In this document: one piece after another, positions 28,912 to 39,653 of the stretch | Layout: every line of letters starts with the position of its first letter | Position numbering within the stretch: the stretch's first letter is position 1 | Source of the DNA: Oscillospiraceae bacterium | GTDB taxonomy: Bacteria > Bacillota > Clostridia > Oscillospirales > Oscillospiraceae | DNA: 64,000 nt | NCBI GenBank assembly: GCA_030625685.1 | Contig: DAOUQJ010000004.1 | Span: forward strand, 71,028-135,027 | Direction: 5' to 3' | Notes under the pieces: generated by a model | What the model was told of the DNA's origin: nothing | What the model saw: the letters and a program-made list of their open reading frames with translations, nothing else | The model's database searches: none | Program-made: the position numbers and the translations under genes

Positions 28912-29583
28912 TTACTCTAAAGTACTTTCACTCGAATCAACTTGACGCATTTGAAATCCATTCCAAGGGTACTTGTCAGGTGGCAACAGAGAAAACGCCA
29001 TCGGCTCAAAGCTACTCGGATGCTGAAAAGACAAAAAATGAGACCATAGTGCGATGTCACAGTCATCTTGTTTTTCGCTGTATTTTTTATCGCCTATCAA
29101 AGGCATGGAACGGGAAGAAAACTGCACTCTAATCTGATGTGTGCGCCCTGTATGGAGCTTAATTTTCACCAGTGACATCGTTTCATTGGTCTGAAGTAAT
29201 TCATAAGAAAGCACCGCTTCTTGCACACCTTTGCTCCGCTCGGTCACTACATATGTTTTTCTCTCTGACTTGTCTCTGTATAATAAATCTGTCAGAGTAT
29301 CTTGATTTCGTAACGGCTTTCCATGTATCACCGCCAAATACTCTTTGTCAAAGAGATTATTTCTCATCTGCTCAGATAGCCGCGTTGCTGCCGTTCTTGT
29401 TTTGGCAAAAACCATCAGTCCACTCACCACACGGTCTAAGCGATGCACGGTTCGAATATGCAGGGTTTCATCCTGCTTTTCTGCTTTGATAAACTCTGGC
29501 ATCCCCCCTGGCTCATCCGTAGATAATATGCCAGCAGGTTTGACACAGACAATGATTTTACTGTCTTCATATACGATATCCAC
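28912..29583 (-). CDS. RluA-family pseudouridine synthase
   Basis: A 223-residue RNA-modifying enzyme that isomerises uridine in rRNA or tRNA. The catalytic motif HRLDRVVSGLMVFAKT contains the essential Asp (near residue 50), with KEYLAVIHGKP and TGRTHQIRVQFSS following. No N-terminal S4 domain is present. It begins with GTG, with AGAGGA 8 nt upstream. Which base it modifies cannot be told. Confidence 0.92.
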   Translation of the reverse strand: MDIVYEDSKIIVCVKPAGILSTDEPGGMPEFIKAEKQDETLHIRTVHRLDRVVSGLMVFAKTRTAATRLSEQMRNNLFDKEYLAVIHGKPLRNQDTLTDLLYRDKSERKTYVVTERSKGVQEAVLSYELLQTNETMSLVKIKLHTGRTHQIRVQFSSRSMPLIGDKKYSEKQDDCDIALWSHFLSFQHPSSFEPMAFSLLPPDKYPWNGFQMRQVDSSESTLE

Positions 29584-29677
29584 AAAAACAATCCTCTTAT
29601 ACTCTTTACTAAGCTACTGTCTAACTAGCACTGCACAACAGCGCCTTCATCAAAATGGAAATTATCGAAATATTCAG

Positions 29678-30538
29678 TCACTCCACTACATTGACGAGTG
29701 AACCAATGTTTTCTATGACAATTTCAACGCGATCGCCGCTTTTGAGAAATTTCGGTGGGTCAAACCCCATGCCAACGCCCACTGGCGTCCCTGTTGCAAT
29801 GATATCGCCCACTTCGAGCGTCATGCCTTTGGATAGGTGCATAATCAAATCTGCCACAGTGTGAATCATGTGTTTGGTGTTGCTGTTTTGGCGCACCTCA
29901 CCATTGATGATACTTTGAATGGCTAAGTTTTGCGGGTCTTCTATCTCATCTTTTGTCACAACCCATGGGCCAATGGGGCAGTGCGTATCTAAACTTTTTC
30001 CTCTGAGCCACTGCTGATGAATTTGTTGCAAATCTCTTGCGGTAATATCGTTTAGAATCGTATACCCATACACATGAGTTAGCGCATCTTCACGTGAAAT
30101 ATTCACACCACGTTTTCCAATGACAACAGCAAGTTCCGCTTCGTAGTCCACACTGTTTGTCACTTCTTTATGTAACTTTATTGGTGTATCTGTTGCAACT
30201 ATAGCACTGGTTGCTTTTGAAAAAAATATGGGGTGCTTTTTGATATTTTCAATATCTTCGTCTGATCCGTCAAACTCTAAAATATGATCATGATAGTTTT
30301 TACCAATACATAAAACGTTTTTCGTTGGCAAAACTGGTGGCAACAACGTAACATTACACAGCGCAATCTTTTCCGCATCAACAAAACCATTTTGCTTTGC
30401 TTTGAAAAAGCTAGAAATAACCTCGTCAAACGAATAAAACTGACTCTTATTATCTTGCAAGGTTAAAATCTGCTCTTTCGCTTCACTGATTATGCCCCAA
30501 TGAGGCATCTCATCATATAAAAACTGTACAAGCTTCAT
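29678..30538 (-). CDS. fumarylacetoacetate hydrolase family protein
   Basis: A 286-residue enzyme of the FAH family (hydrolases, isomerases and decarboxylases of 2-keto acid intermediates). NVLCIGKNYHDH, the metal-binding VDYEAELAVVIGKRG, YTILNDITARDLQ, KSLDTHCPIGPW and GDIIATGTPVGVG are all present in order. ATG 30538 is chosen because GAGGGG lies just upstream. The substrate is unknown. Confidence 0.9.
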   Translation of the reverse strand: MKLVQFLYDEMPHWGIISEAKEQILTLQDNKSQFYSFDEVISSFFKAKQNGFVDAEKIALCNVTLLPPVLPTKNVLCIGKNYHDHILEFDGSDEDIENIKKHPIFFSKATSAIVATDTPIKLHKEVTNSVDYEAELAVVIGKRGVNISREDALTHVYGYTILNDITARDLQQIHQQWLRGKSLDTHCPIGPWVVTKDEIEDPQNLAIQSIINGEVRQNSNTKHMIHTVADLIMHLSKGMTLEVGDIIATGTPVGVGMGFDPPKFLKSGDRVEIVIENIGSLVNVVE

Positions 30539-30710
30539 AAAATTACCCCTCAAACCATCTTCTCATTATAATTAATTTCCTATATTCTAACACATTTTCG
30601 AATGTCCGTAAAACGAATTGACAAATATCGCGTACAATCTGCCCAAGTATGATTGACCTACATAATCGGATATGATACGATAAACACAACGAATAGAAGG
30701 TAGGAGTATT

Positions 30711-31160
30711 ATGGATTGGTATAATGAGATATTGAGTAATAAACTCATTGTCAATGGTTTTATTGCTTGGCTTTGTTCACAAGTTTTAAAAACAATCACC
30801 AACGCAGTCATCAATCGAAAGTTTGACATCTTCCGTTTGGTTGGTGATGGAGGTATGCCCAGCAGTCACTCTGCTACGGTATCTGCCGTTGCGACTACCA
30901 GCGCAATGTTATATGGATTTGCCTCCTTTGAGTTTGGTGTCACTCTGGTGTTAGCGTTTATCGTCATGCACGATGCCATGGGTGTGAGACAAGAAACCGG
31001 AAAGCACTCAAAAATACTCAATGAACTCATTGAAATGTTCCATACGATGGAGCAAAAAATTACTTCTACTGAAAAACTAGAGGAGTTTGTCGGACACACC
31101 CCTATGCAAGTCTCAGCTGGCGCTCTGCTTGGGGTCTTAGTTGCACTGCTTCTCGGATAA
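30711..31160 (+). CDS. divergent PAP2 family membrane protein (DUF212, YuiD-like)
   Basis: A 149-residue membrane protein with LVGDGGMPSSHSATVSAV and VMHDAMGVRQETGKHS, the two motifs of the divergent acid phosphatase/VanZ-like PAP2 family. The Ser-His of PSSHS and the His-Asp of MHDAMG correspond to phosphatase signature residues. Family function is poorly known. It is followed by a terminator. Confidence 0.9.
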   Translation: MDWYNEILSNKLIVNGFIAWLCSQVLKTITNAVINRKFDIFRLVGDGGMPSSHSATVSAVATTSAMLYGFASFEFGVTLVLAFIVMHDAMGVRQETGKHSKILNELIEMFHTMEQKITSTEKLEEFVGHTPMQVSAGALLGVLVALLLG

Positions 31161-31186
31161 AGGCCAATCTCTATTTCAAATAACGC

Positions 31187-31218
31187 AAACGCAATCACAA
31201 CTGTGGTTGCGTTTTTTT
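31187..31218 (+). terminator. terminator after the PAP2-like gene
   Basis: Stem AAACGCAA-(U·G)-CACA paired with TGTGG-TTGCGTTT, followed by T-rich sequence. The next 160 nt, to the SLH gene terminator, hold nothing recognisable. Confidence 0.85.
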
Positions 31219-31379
31219 CATCTTCCTTTACGCTATTTTCTTAATGCCCTACATTACATAACCCCTGAAAGCCAATAGCTTTCTAAATAAACCTTCACCT
31301 TACCTTTTGTACATATATCAACCTTTATATCTAAAGGATTGCCACCCTGTCTTTTCAAATTTTCTCTTTTTACCTAACA

Positions 31380-31416
31380 TAAAAAGCAATCCGCCACTGG
31401 TGACGGATTGCTTTTA
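31380..31416 (-). terminator. terminator after the giant SLH gene
   Basis: Stem AAAAGCAATCCG / CGGATTGCTTTT around a 10-nt loop, followed on the minus strand by T-rich sequence. It lies about 45 nt beyond the SLH gene stop. Confidence 0.85.
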
Positions 31417-31460
31417 GCAACTTCAATCTATATCGTCTGAGATGTTGTTAATGTTAACAG

Positions 31461-34400
31461 TTATTTTTCCACTTGCTCAATCAGTCTCATAAAGATGGTT
31501 GCCACTTGTGCACGTGTCGCATCATTTTGCGGTTGCATCGTACTATTTTCCATACCGCGTATGAGTTCCACTGCATTTGCCCAACGCATCGCATCTACTG
31601 CCCAAACGCTGACAGTATTACTATCAACATACGCTCCGATGTCTGTTGTTACAGAAGTGTCATAGCCTTTGTAAGTTGCGTAGTTTAACAAAATGACTGC
31701 CATTTGTTCCCGTGTCACGACATCATTTGCGCCAAAGTTGCCATCGCCATACCCTGACACGAGACCATTTTCATATGCCCAAGCAACTGCATTTGTATAC
31801 CAAGTATCATTTGCAACGTCATCAAATGCCGTTGTCATGCTAACTGGTTCTTGCTCCATTCTCCATAGAACGGTAACAAGCATCGCCCGTGTCATTGAAA
31901 CATTAGGCGCAAAGGTGTTTTCATTAGTGCCTGCAAATAATTTATTGGCATACGCAAAGGAAACACTATCATAATACCATGCGTTTCTTTCCACATCGTC
32001 AAATGGAAGTGTTCCAATGACAAATTCAGAGAAGTGATTTGTGGTAAATACAACCGATCCAGTTGTAGCATCGTACTCACCTTTTACCGCTTCCAAAACG
32101 CCTTCATCACTTAGATACCATACCGCTACGTGTCCTGGATCTTCATTGGCACCTAATGTGTATGGCACGCTGACTTGCGCACTACCTTCACCAAATTTAG
32201 AAACCATAGCTCCATCTACTGAAAGTGTTAGGTCATATACTGGCTTATCTCCAACCAATGCCTGCTCTTCTGCAGTTAAGCGATCTTCTTCAACTTGCGT
32301 TACTTCAAGCGACACATCGCCACTGCCTGCATCCCCGATGGCACTGAGAGCTTCCAAATCAAATGTCACACTGGCATGGTCAAATTCAACTGAGAGTGCT
32401 TCTACGTCATCCGAATCCATCATCTCTTCAAATCCATTTTCATCAATTGTAATTGTATTGACCTCTTCAAATGAACTTAAATTCAATGTGACAACGCCTG
32501 TAGCCATGCCCATTTCTTGCAATGTATCACCATCAAGTGCTACTGTAGCATTTTCGTCGTCTATTGTCACATCAACTTTTAATGATTTTCCATTGATATC
32601 GAGCGGAATGGATCCTGTATCATCTGCAGAACCTCCCAATCCACCTCCACCACCAGAGGAAACTTTTTTGCTTTGCTCGTAAGTAACGATGACATCACTT
32701 GCTGGCATGGTAAAAGTATAAACGAGATTTTTCTGAGATACTTCTTCATTCAACGTGCCATGGTCGAGTGACAAGTCGGAAAATACATATCCAGATTGCG
32801 GTGTGACCGTCAATGTAATGGTCTCGCCTGCTTTTGATGCCACTGGTGAAGCCACCACATGATCTGGCACTGTTACGGTATATTGGATGTTATACAAATC
32901 GCTTTCTTGTAATGTAATCGGTTGAGTGAGATTGCTGACGGATACTGTAAACACGCCGCTATCTTCTGTCACTTCAACCACTGCTGTTGGGTTTGATGCT
33001 GCAATAAATGCTTGTTCCAATTGCGTCTTGTCTGTAACATATCCACCATTCGCTTGGCATGTCATCATGACTTTGCCACCTGCACGCACTTCAGAACTCG
33101 TTAAGTCGCGCATGCCATCATCTGTTGGTTCAATTGGAGTTATATAAGTAATTTTTGAAACGCCCATTGTTTGCGTATCAGGAAGTGTGACTAGATTTGT
33201 AGCAGTTTCTGCATAGTGCGCTCTCACTGTAATGTTTTGTTTGAGCGGATCAATTGTTAGCTCTGGAGTTACGATCTTGACTAAATTTTCATCCGTCATT
33301 GCAGAGAATTCAGGTGTGATGAGATTGCCCAACGTTACAGTCCAATAGTCTACCATATAGCCATCCATTGGATCTGCTGTCAACACAAGCTCACTACCAC
33401 CATATTGCAACTCACCTGAAAGGAGAGGTGTATCATCAATTTCTGCTACCAGTGTACTACCAGTATCACCCATTGCAATGAAGTTGACCTGATATTTACT
33501 TGCTGCTTTCAAATAAGCAACGGCATCAATGTCGTCGGTGACTTCAGACACTGTATATGTTCTGTCTGTTGTATAAAGGTTTTCGCCATTGATATTCCAT
33601 TGTTCCATCATACTACCTGAATTAATATCGGCAGTAAAGACGATGGATTCTCCTTTATATACTGTGACTCCACCTGCTGGCATGCTCATGTCTTCTGTAC
33701 CAACCATCTCTCCATAGATGTCATACAAGGTGTATAGCATACTGCCACGATCATCATTGCTGACAGATGCTGTCGCAGTATACTCATCATTTGCAACAAA
33801 CACTGCTTCAATGTCCGTATGATTGCCCAGAGTAGAAATGGTTAAAATTTCCTTATCTTCTACTGGAGTTCCATTTAATACCCAGTGATCAAAGACGTAA
33901 CCACGATCCGCTGTTGGAGTGCAGACTATCTCTGATCCACCTTCTACCGATGCAAGCTGTTCGCTCGTTGCAGTTGCACCGTTGACTTTCGTTTTTACTG
34001 TCCCATTTGGAGCAGTGATGTCAACAGCATAGGTATTTTGAGACGTTTGCAGAGTAACTTGGGTATCTGCAATGATGTTAAATTGGACTTCTTCTTGTTC
34101 CGTCGTCTCCACACCATTGATGGTGAAATACGCATCTGGAGCTGCATCATATCCTGCTTTTGGTGTCACAGTTATTTCTGTATCTCCGGAAACTGCTGTT
34201 CCACTTTCGATGGTTTTGCGTACAGGGTCTGTGGTTGGGTTGTTATCGTCATCAAATAGATAATACGCTGTAATTTGTCCATCTAGTGTCAAGGTATATT
34301 CGTCACGAGCAAACACACCGTAGACTGTCATAGAGGAGTTGCCAACGGTGACTGTCAAATCGTTTGTGCCGTCTTCATTTGTGACACCACTTGGGGTATC

Positions 34401-37400
34401 ACTGATGCCACCTGCAATGATGAGCCATTTACTAAAGTGATACCCTTGTGCTGGAACCGCTGTGAAAGGATACTGCGCTCCGTAAGATACATATGCCCCT
34501 GATGAGAAGTATTCATCTTCACATACGATTGCGCCCGCAATGAGTGGATCAACCACTGTAGATAGCTGAATTTCACCTGGCTTAAAGGTCGCTGTCACGC
34601 TCACAGGTTGCGCTTGTGTTTTCAATGTGAACGTGTTGTTTCCATCTTGCGTTTGCACGCTGTGATCTTCAAATGTAGCAGTCCACATATCTACTTCATA
34701 GCCATCTTCAGGTGTGGCGTAGAGTAACACTTGAGTTTCAGCTGTAAAATCTGCATAGTTTTGTTGCACATTACTGATGCCCACTGTGCCAACAGGTCTT
34801 GTGCCCGCGTCATCTGTGTAATCTTGTGCCACCGCTGTCAAACGATAGGTTGCACCAATGATGGTATAAGTGCCTGACACATAGCTCACACTGTAGTTAT
34901 TGTATCGATCATCTGGTGTACTACTGCTGGTTTTTGCTGTTACTGTATATTTGCCTGGATCAGTCTCGTTATCGAGTTCATCGCGATTGCCTGCAGAGTT
35001 TGTCACGCTATACTCCAAGTTAAGCGCATCCAATTCTGTTTCTGTGATATCAGTAGATGCAATCACAGGGAAATTTTCTGACACTGTGCCCTTGCTGACA
35101 TCATGCTTATCTTCCACGTAAATGGTGATTGGTTTTTTATTCACGTGAAAGTCTTCCGTTGCGACCATATTGGCCCCTTCATATGCTTCTAAAATATAAC
35201 TACCAACGTATGGTGTTGGGTCTCCTGCAGAAAATGCTGTGCTACTATCCTCACCCACTTCTTTAATTTTGAACGTTGCTGGGCTTTCAACAGACACAAT
35301 GTCTCCATTAAGGTCTTTGCTCACGGCATTGAGTGTTGGATAGATTGACTGACCATATTCAAACTCTGTCACAGAGTTTCCATCCTCCTGCGGAGAAAGA
35401 ATGAGCTGGTATGCTGATCCGTCACCAACAATCACAAGCTCCCCTTCTTCTGAAGCATTGTCTTGGAATACTCTGCTACCGCTATAGTAAGTTGAAACAG
35501 TGTAAACCCCTTCTTGCAAGTCTGGGATGGATATGGATGCTGTTGCATATTGCTTAAATGCAGCCACGTCAGCAAACCACTTATTGGTATCCTGTCTCGC
35601 CAAGTCAACAGTTTCACTGTATTCGTAGTCTGTTCCTTCCACTGTAAAGGTAAGTGTGCCTGATGGTGCTGCTGTATGCCCCACATTGGCTGAATACAAT
35701 TCAACACTTGCAGAAAGTCCATTTAGCACATTGCCATGGCTGTCTGTTCCTGCAGTTTCTTCTACCATGAGTGAAACAATTGGAGATCGTTTTTCATAGG
35801 CTGTGTCAAATTGATGAGAGAATGCCGAAATATAATAGTTTTCCCCTGCATTGCTATCATAATAGATGGCATTGATACGGCAACGATAGAGCCCTTGGTC
35901 AGCGGAACCTGCATTGGAAATGGTAAAGGTCTTTTCCGTTTGACCTGATAGGTCTTCCCACATACCATTTTCATTTTTTTGCCACTGATAACTCAAACCG
36001 TTATAACTATCTGCTTCCGCAATGACCACAGTGACTGTGCTATCTGCATCTGGATAAATGGGAAGTGCTCCTTCATCATCGAGACCATCTAACTGAATGT
36101 CAGGATAACCAACAGCTGTTTTTGTGCGACAAATCATCGGTTCACTATAAATACTTTCCTTTGGATTGGTTGCACGCACTGATTTGATTTGATAACTATA
36201 CTCGGTATATGGGCTAAGTTGCTCATCCGTATAACTAAAATAATAAGTTCCTGTGTTATCGTCATACGCTATTGCTTCAGAAAATGGAACATATTTAATT
36301 TCGTAACTACCTGAGCCTTCTGGGAACTCATAGTAGCGATAAATTCTAAAGCCCGCTATGTTTTTGTCATAGCTCCAATTGAGTGTGACAGAATCCGCTG
36401 TGGTTGCCGCCATATCCTGAGCAAAATCGTCTGGAATGGAAGGCGGATTTTGCACTTCTGAAACCAAATAGCTCACAACCGGGAAGTTTGTTCCACCATC
36501 GCTGTATTTGTAGCAGAAGATACGCCAATTCATACCATAGTTATATGGCTGCGCCTCAATTGGCATGTTTTGCATTTCACCAGAGAAGGCGCTCCCATCC
36601 GTGGTGACGAGCACAAACCCTGCTCCTGCTTCAGCACCAGCTATGATACCAGCCTTCACACCGCCAGCACCGGCACCTGCTTTGGCTTCTACACCAACCG
36701 AGGCGGTAAATGCTGTACCCAATTCTGTGGACATGGCAATTTCTTGACTGATGCCTGATCCACCTTCTGTGCTACTAAATCCAACAGCGGAAGGTGTGCC
36801 GTCATATGCTGCAATTACTTGGTACCCATCGGTTGACTCTGGATAGGTCGCAGGATCTCCGATGGTGTGTGTGAGTACCGTATCCGCAATGCTTGGTAGG
36901 ACCTGATAGTCTTTTGCGATAAACTCATACTCTTCTTTTGAAATTAAGCGAATAGACGCTTCATGCGGAATATTGACCGTCGTTAAGACCTCTTCATATC
37001 CGCCATTGCCATCTGCGATGTATGAGGTATACTCATAGATTTCCATTGGTATAGAGTAAAATGCTACCATATCTTCGCCACTGGTTGCACTGTATGTAAT
37101 CGTTTGTTCCAGTGTGCTGGTGATTTCTGTTTCAAAGGTGAACCCAGACGTCACAGTAGCTTCTGCTTCTACAGAAGCGACTTTCACCCCAAAGACTTCG
37201 ATATCCTGTTCAAATGAAACATATGCCCCCACTGTAATGGTTGCTGATAAGTTTACTCCCCCTGTGGTCCCTTCACTTGTAGAGTAACTGGTTGTGGATT
37301 CGGCATAACTACCTGACAAATCATCTCGTTCCACCAAATCAGAGAAATATGGTGGAGATGCCAAGACTGCGAGAACCTCTGGGTCAGTATAGGTATAGTA

Positions 37401-39434
37401 GTGACTGCCACCATAAGACATGTAACTAGAATCCACGTCCGTATTTGCCAAACAGATGCTCGTTGAGAAATCTGTTTCACTTCTCATGACATCATCTGTA
37501 AACATATCAGCGGTTACAAAGTAAGCATTGCCCAAATGACTGGTTGTATATTTACAATTGACATCGCTCGTATCAGTGACTGTTTGATATCCAGTGATTT
37601 TCACATAATATGTCTTGATACCAAACAATTTGTTAAACCAGTTTTTATAGTAGTAAGCAACGCCATAAACTGGTTCTTCATGACTGCCTTGTATGGTATA
37701 TGTGGCAGTTTTATCTTCTGTTTGGCTCAATGTTTGCGTCATGGTAAAAAGTGTTGCTGCACCATTTTCGCCAGTCAAATCACCTGCAACAGCGTCATAC
37801 TCGACATACTGCTCTGGATTACTCACATCTTCCTGCATGGCAGGAGCAATATCCCACGCTTCTTTGATTTTGAGCCCATTGTCTGTATATTCGATGATGA
37901 GGCTGTCAAAATAGAGCAAATCACCACCGCCTGTAATTCCTTGGGAAATGACAGCCGTATTGGAAACGCAAAGAGGTAGTGATTGAAACTCTTTGTCTCC
38001 TCTTGTCATCGCAGGCCAAATCAAATTGCCGTTCTTTTCTTCAAATAGATTGAAATTTTGATAGACACTAGATTGGAACTGCACGCCATCCCAATCATAC
38101 AGTGCTACGTAACGTGTTTCGGTATTGCCCTCTTTTAAGTCAGCATCTGACTGTCCGCACAAAATTAGCACATCTTCGTCACTTCCAGCCATATCACCAA
38201 AGGAAAATGCACCACGGACGATATTAGATGAACCATATGTCAAGTCAAATTCTTGCGAATCTGTTAACATCTCTGTGCCCTTCGCGCCAAACAAAACAGC
38301 TGCCTTTGAGCCCGTATTTTGATCAGGACCGTAATAGTAGCCCCATGTCGCTGCTAAGTCGTCTGTGCCATCCAGGTTCACATCTCCACTAGCAAAAGAA
38401 ACCATGTTGGACACCACGTCGCCTTCGCGGAAGTAATAGGTCCATACGACACTCCACTTATCAGGATTTTGATATGCTGTGTCTTTATCATCTTGGTTTG
38501 TCAGTTGCAACGCATATACCACCAAACGAGAGTTGCCCTCTTCTGGAATATACACTGCCACTTCATCCAAACCATCGTTATTCCAGTCACCTGTTGTCAC
38601 TTGCAGATAGTTTTGTAGCTGATATGGGTTTGCTCCAAAATTCTCCACCGGAATGCCATTGTCCATTAGATTTGGATTGCCTATGGTGTCGCTCGTTTTG
38701 AGTAGTTCTTTTGCGCTTGCACCATAACTGCCATCTACGGCATCTCCAAAGCGAAGATATAAGCCACCGTTATTGGTATAATCAGAAGTGTATACCATAA
38801 CTGTCTGACTAGACAGTCCTTTTTCATTGCCATTGAAGTTACCTGCAGCGACACTTGACAAAGCAAAGTCAAAGTCACCGCCCAAATCTGTGCTTGCTCC
38901 AACATAATCTTTTAAATAACCATTTGAAGGGATATTTGAGGCAGCAGTGTCAGTGACAGTACCTCTACTAATCACCGTATAGTCGCCTTTTGTGGTGGTT
39001 GTCCCGCTGGCAACCGTCTCTGTATCACCATCTCCCATGATGCTGGAAACACTCTGTTGCCATTTTTCATTTCCGTATAAAGTTGCTTCAAGCTCATTTC
39101 CTGTCGCTTCCTTTTGATGATTTTTTGTGTCTTCACCATTTTTCAAAGTGGTTTCACCAGCATCAAAACTTGCGTCATATGTCACTTTATCAGTAAGCCC
39201 AACTTTATAAAGTTCATAGACAGGAGATAACTCTATTGTGTTTTTACCATAGGGATTGTCTGTACTATACGGATCATATCCCTCTGGTTCTTCACTCGTG
39301 TCAATTCCCAATGCAGTCAGCGCATCCATATCTGAATCGCTTGCCGCAAAGGTATTAACATCAAATACTGGAACAAATGTCGTGCATAACGACAGTGCCA
39401 ATAGAAAACTGAAAAACCTTCGCATTTTTGTCAT
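31461..39434 (-). CDS. giant S-layer-homology surface protein
   Basis: A 2657-residue secreted protein. It starts with a signal peptide (RRFFSFLLALSLCTTFVPVF, cleavage near TFAAS). Residues about 190-560 contain FG-GAP/VCBS-like repeats with calcium-type loops (GDWNNDGLDEVAVY, GDVNLDGTDDLAATW). A fibronectin-III domain begins near residue 1000 (DSVTLNWSYDKNIAGFRIYR), then an Ig-like domain near 1150 (YQWQKNENGMW ... GLYRCRI), and many bacterial repeat domains (ATFKPGEIQLS type). A GGGGGLGG linker leads to three SLH domains from about 2476 to the end (NAWYYDSVSFAYANKL, NDTWYTNAVAWAYENGL, SVWAVDAMRWANAVELI) that anchor it to cell-wall polymer. GGAGG lies 8 nt upstream of ATG 39434. The binding partner is unknown. 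Confidence 0.92.
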   Translation of the reverse strand: MTKMRRFFSFLLALSLCTTFVPVFDVNTFAASDSDMDALTALGIDTSEEPEGYDPYSTDNPYGKNTIELSPVYELYKVGLTDKVTYDASFDAGETTLKNGEDTKNHQKEATGNELEATLYGNEKWQQSVSSIMGDGDTETVASGTTTTKGDYTVISRGTVTDTAASNIPSNGYLKDYVGASTDLGGDFDFALSSVAAGNFNGNEKGLSSQTVMVYTSDYTNNGGLYLRFGDAVDGSYGASAKELLKTSDTIGNPNLMDNGIPVENFGANPYQLQNYLQVTTGDWNNDGLDEVAVYIPEEGNSRLVVYALQLTNQDDKDTAYQNPDKWSVVWTYYFREGDVVSNMVSFASGDVNLDGTDDLAATWGYYYGPDQNTGSKAAVLFGAKGTEMLTDSQEFDLTYGSSNIVRGAFSFGDMAGSDEDVLILCGQSDADLKEGNTETRYVALYDWDGVQFQSSVYQNFNLFEEKNGNLIWPAMTRGDKEFQSLPLCVSNTAVISQGITGGGDLLYFDSLIIEYTDNGLKIKEAWDIAPAMQEDVSNPEQYVEYDAVAGDLTGENGAATLFTMTQTLSQTEDKTATYTIQGSHEEPVYGVAYYYKNWFNKLFGIKTYYVKITGYQTVTDTSDVNCKYTTSHLGNAYFVTADMFTDDVMRSETDFSTSICLANTDVDSSYMSYGGSHYYTYTDPEVLAVLASPPYFSDLVERDDLSGSYAESTTSYSTSEGTTGGVNLSATITVGAYVSFEQDIEVFGVKVASVEAEATVTSGFTFETEITSTLEQTITYSATSGEDMVAFYSIPMEIYEYTSYIADGNGGYEEVLTTVNIPHEASIRLISKEEYEFIAKDYQVLPSIADTVLTHTIGDPATYPESTDGYQVIAAYDGTPSAVGFSSTEGGSGISQEIAMSTELGTAFTASVGVEAKAGAGAGGVKAGIIAGAEAGAGFVLVTTDGSAFSGEMQNMPIEAQPYNYGMNWRIFCYKYSDGGTNFPVVSYLVSEVQNPPSIPDDFAQDMAATTADSVTLNWSYDKNIAGFRIYRYYEFPEGSGSYEIKYVPFSEAIAYDDNTGTYYFSYTDEQLSPYTEYSYQIKSVRATNPKESIYSEPMICRTKTAVGYPDIQLDGLDDEGALPIYPDADSTVTVVIAEADSYNGLSYQWQKNENGMWEDLSGQTEKTFTISNAGSADQGLYRCRINAIYYDSNAGENYYISAFSHQFDTAYEKRSPIVSLMVEETAGTDSHGNVLNGLSASVELYSANVGHTAAPSGTLTFTVEGTDYEYSETVDLARQDTNKWFADVAAFKQYATASISIPDLQEGVYTVSTYYSGSRVFQDNASEEGELVIVGDGSAYQLILSPQEDGNSVTEFEYGQSIYPTLNAVSKDLNGDIVSVESPATFKIKEVGEDSSTAFSAGDPTPYVGSYILEAYEGANMVATEDFHVNKKPITIYVEDKHDVSKGTVSENFPVIASTDITETELDALNLEYSVTNSAGNRDELDNETDPGKYTVTAKTSSSTPDDRYNNYSVSYVSGTYTIIGATYRLTAVAQDYTDDAGTRPVGTVGISNVQQNYADFTAETQVLLYATPEDGYEVDMWTATFEDHSVQTQDGNNTFTLKTQAQPVSVTATFKPGEIQLSTVVDPLIAGAIVCEDEYFSSGAYVSYGAQYPFTAVPAQGYHFSKWLIIAGGISDTPSGVTNEDGTNDLTVTVGNSSMTVYGVFARDEYTLTLDGQITAYYLFDDDNNPTTDPVRKTIESGTAVSGDTEITVTPKAGYDAAPDAYFTINGVETTEQEEVQFNIIADTQVTLQTSQNTYAVDITAPNGTVKTKVNGATATSEQLASVEGGSEIVCTPTADRGYVFDHWVLNGTPVEDKEILTISTLGNHTDIEAVFVANDEYTATASVSNDDRGSMLYTLYDIYGEMVGTEDMSMPAGGVTVYKGESIVFTADINSGSMMEQWNINGENLYTTDRTYTVSEVTDDIDAVAYLKAASKYQVNFIAMGDTGSTLVAEIDDTPLLSGELQYGGSELVLTADPMDGYMVDYWTVTLGNLITPEFSAMTDENLVKIVTPELTIDPLKQNITVRAHYAETATNLVTLPDTQTMGVSKITYITPIEPTDDGMRDLTSSEVRAGGKVMMTCQANGGYVTDKTQLEQAFIAASNPTAVVEVTEDSGVFTVSVSNLTQPITLQESDLYNIQYTVTVPDHVVASPVASKAGETITLTVTPQSGYVFSDLSLDHGTLNEEVSQKNLVYTFTMPASDVIVTYEQSKKVSSGGGGGLGGSADDTGSIPLDINGKSLKVDVTIDDENATVALDGDTLQEMGMATGVVTLNLSSFEEVNTITIDENGFEEMMDSDDVEALSVEFDHASVTFDLEALSAIGDAGSGDVSLEVTQVEEDRLTAEEQALVGDKPVYDLTLSVDGAMVSKFGEGSAQVSVPYTLGANEDPGHVAVWYLSDEGVLEAVKGEYDATTGSVVFTTNHFSEFVIGTLPFDDVERNAWYYDSVSFAYANKLFAGTNENTFAPNVSMTRAMLVTVLWRMEQEPVSMTTAFDDVANDTWYTNAVAWAYENGLVSGYGDGNFGANDVVTREQMAVILLNYATYKGYDTSVTTDIGAYVDSNTVSVWAVDAMRWANAVELIRGMENSTMQPQNDATRAQVATIFMRLIEQVEK

Positions 39435-39653
39435 GTAATTTTCCTCCGTTTAAAAAGTTAATAAAAACTTGCACTAAGGGATTTTATACCATTTTCTCCC
39501 CACAATCAAGAAAACTTACCAATTTCTATGTTATTTTTACACAAATCACTATAATAAAAGCTTATACAGAACAAAAAGTTACCGATAACTCCATTCTACA
39601 CACAAAATAAGTAGGAAAGTTGTTTATTACGATTTTAGTATTGCTATTTCTTA

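Noticed and set aside
37536-37979. 147-codon plus-strand ORF inside the giant SLH gene
   Set aside because: Antisense shadow of a long repetitive gene, without a ribosome binding site or similarity.
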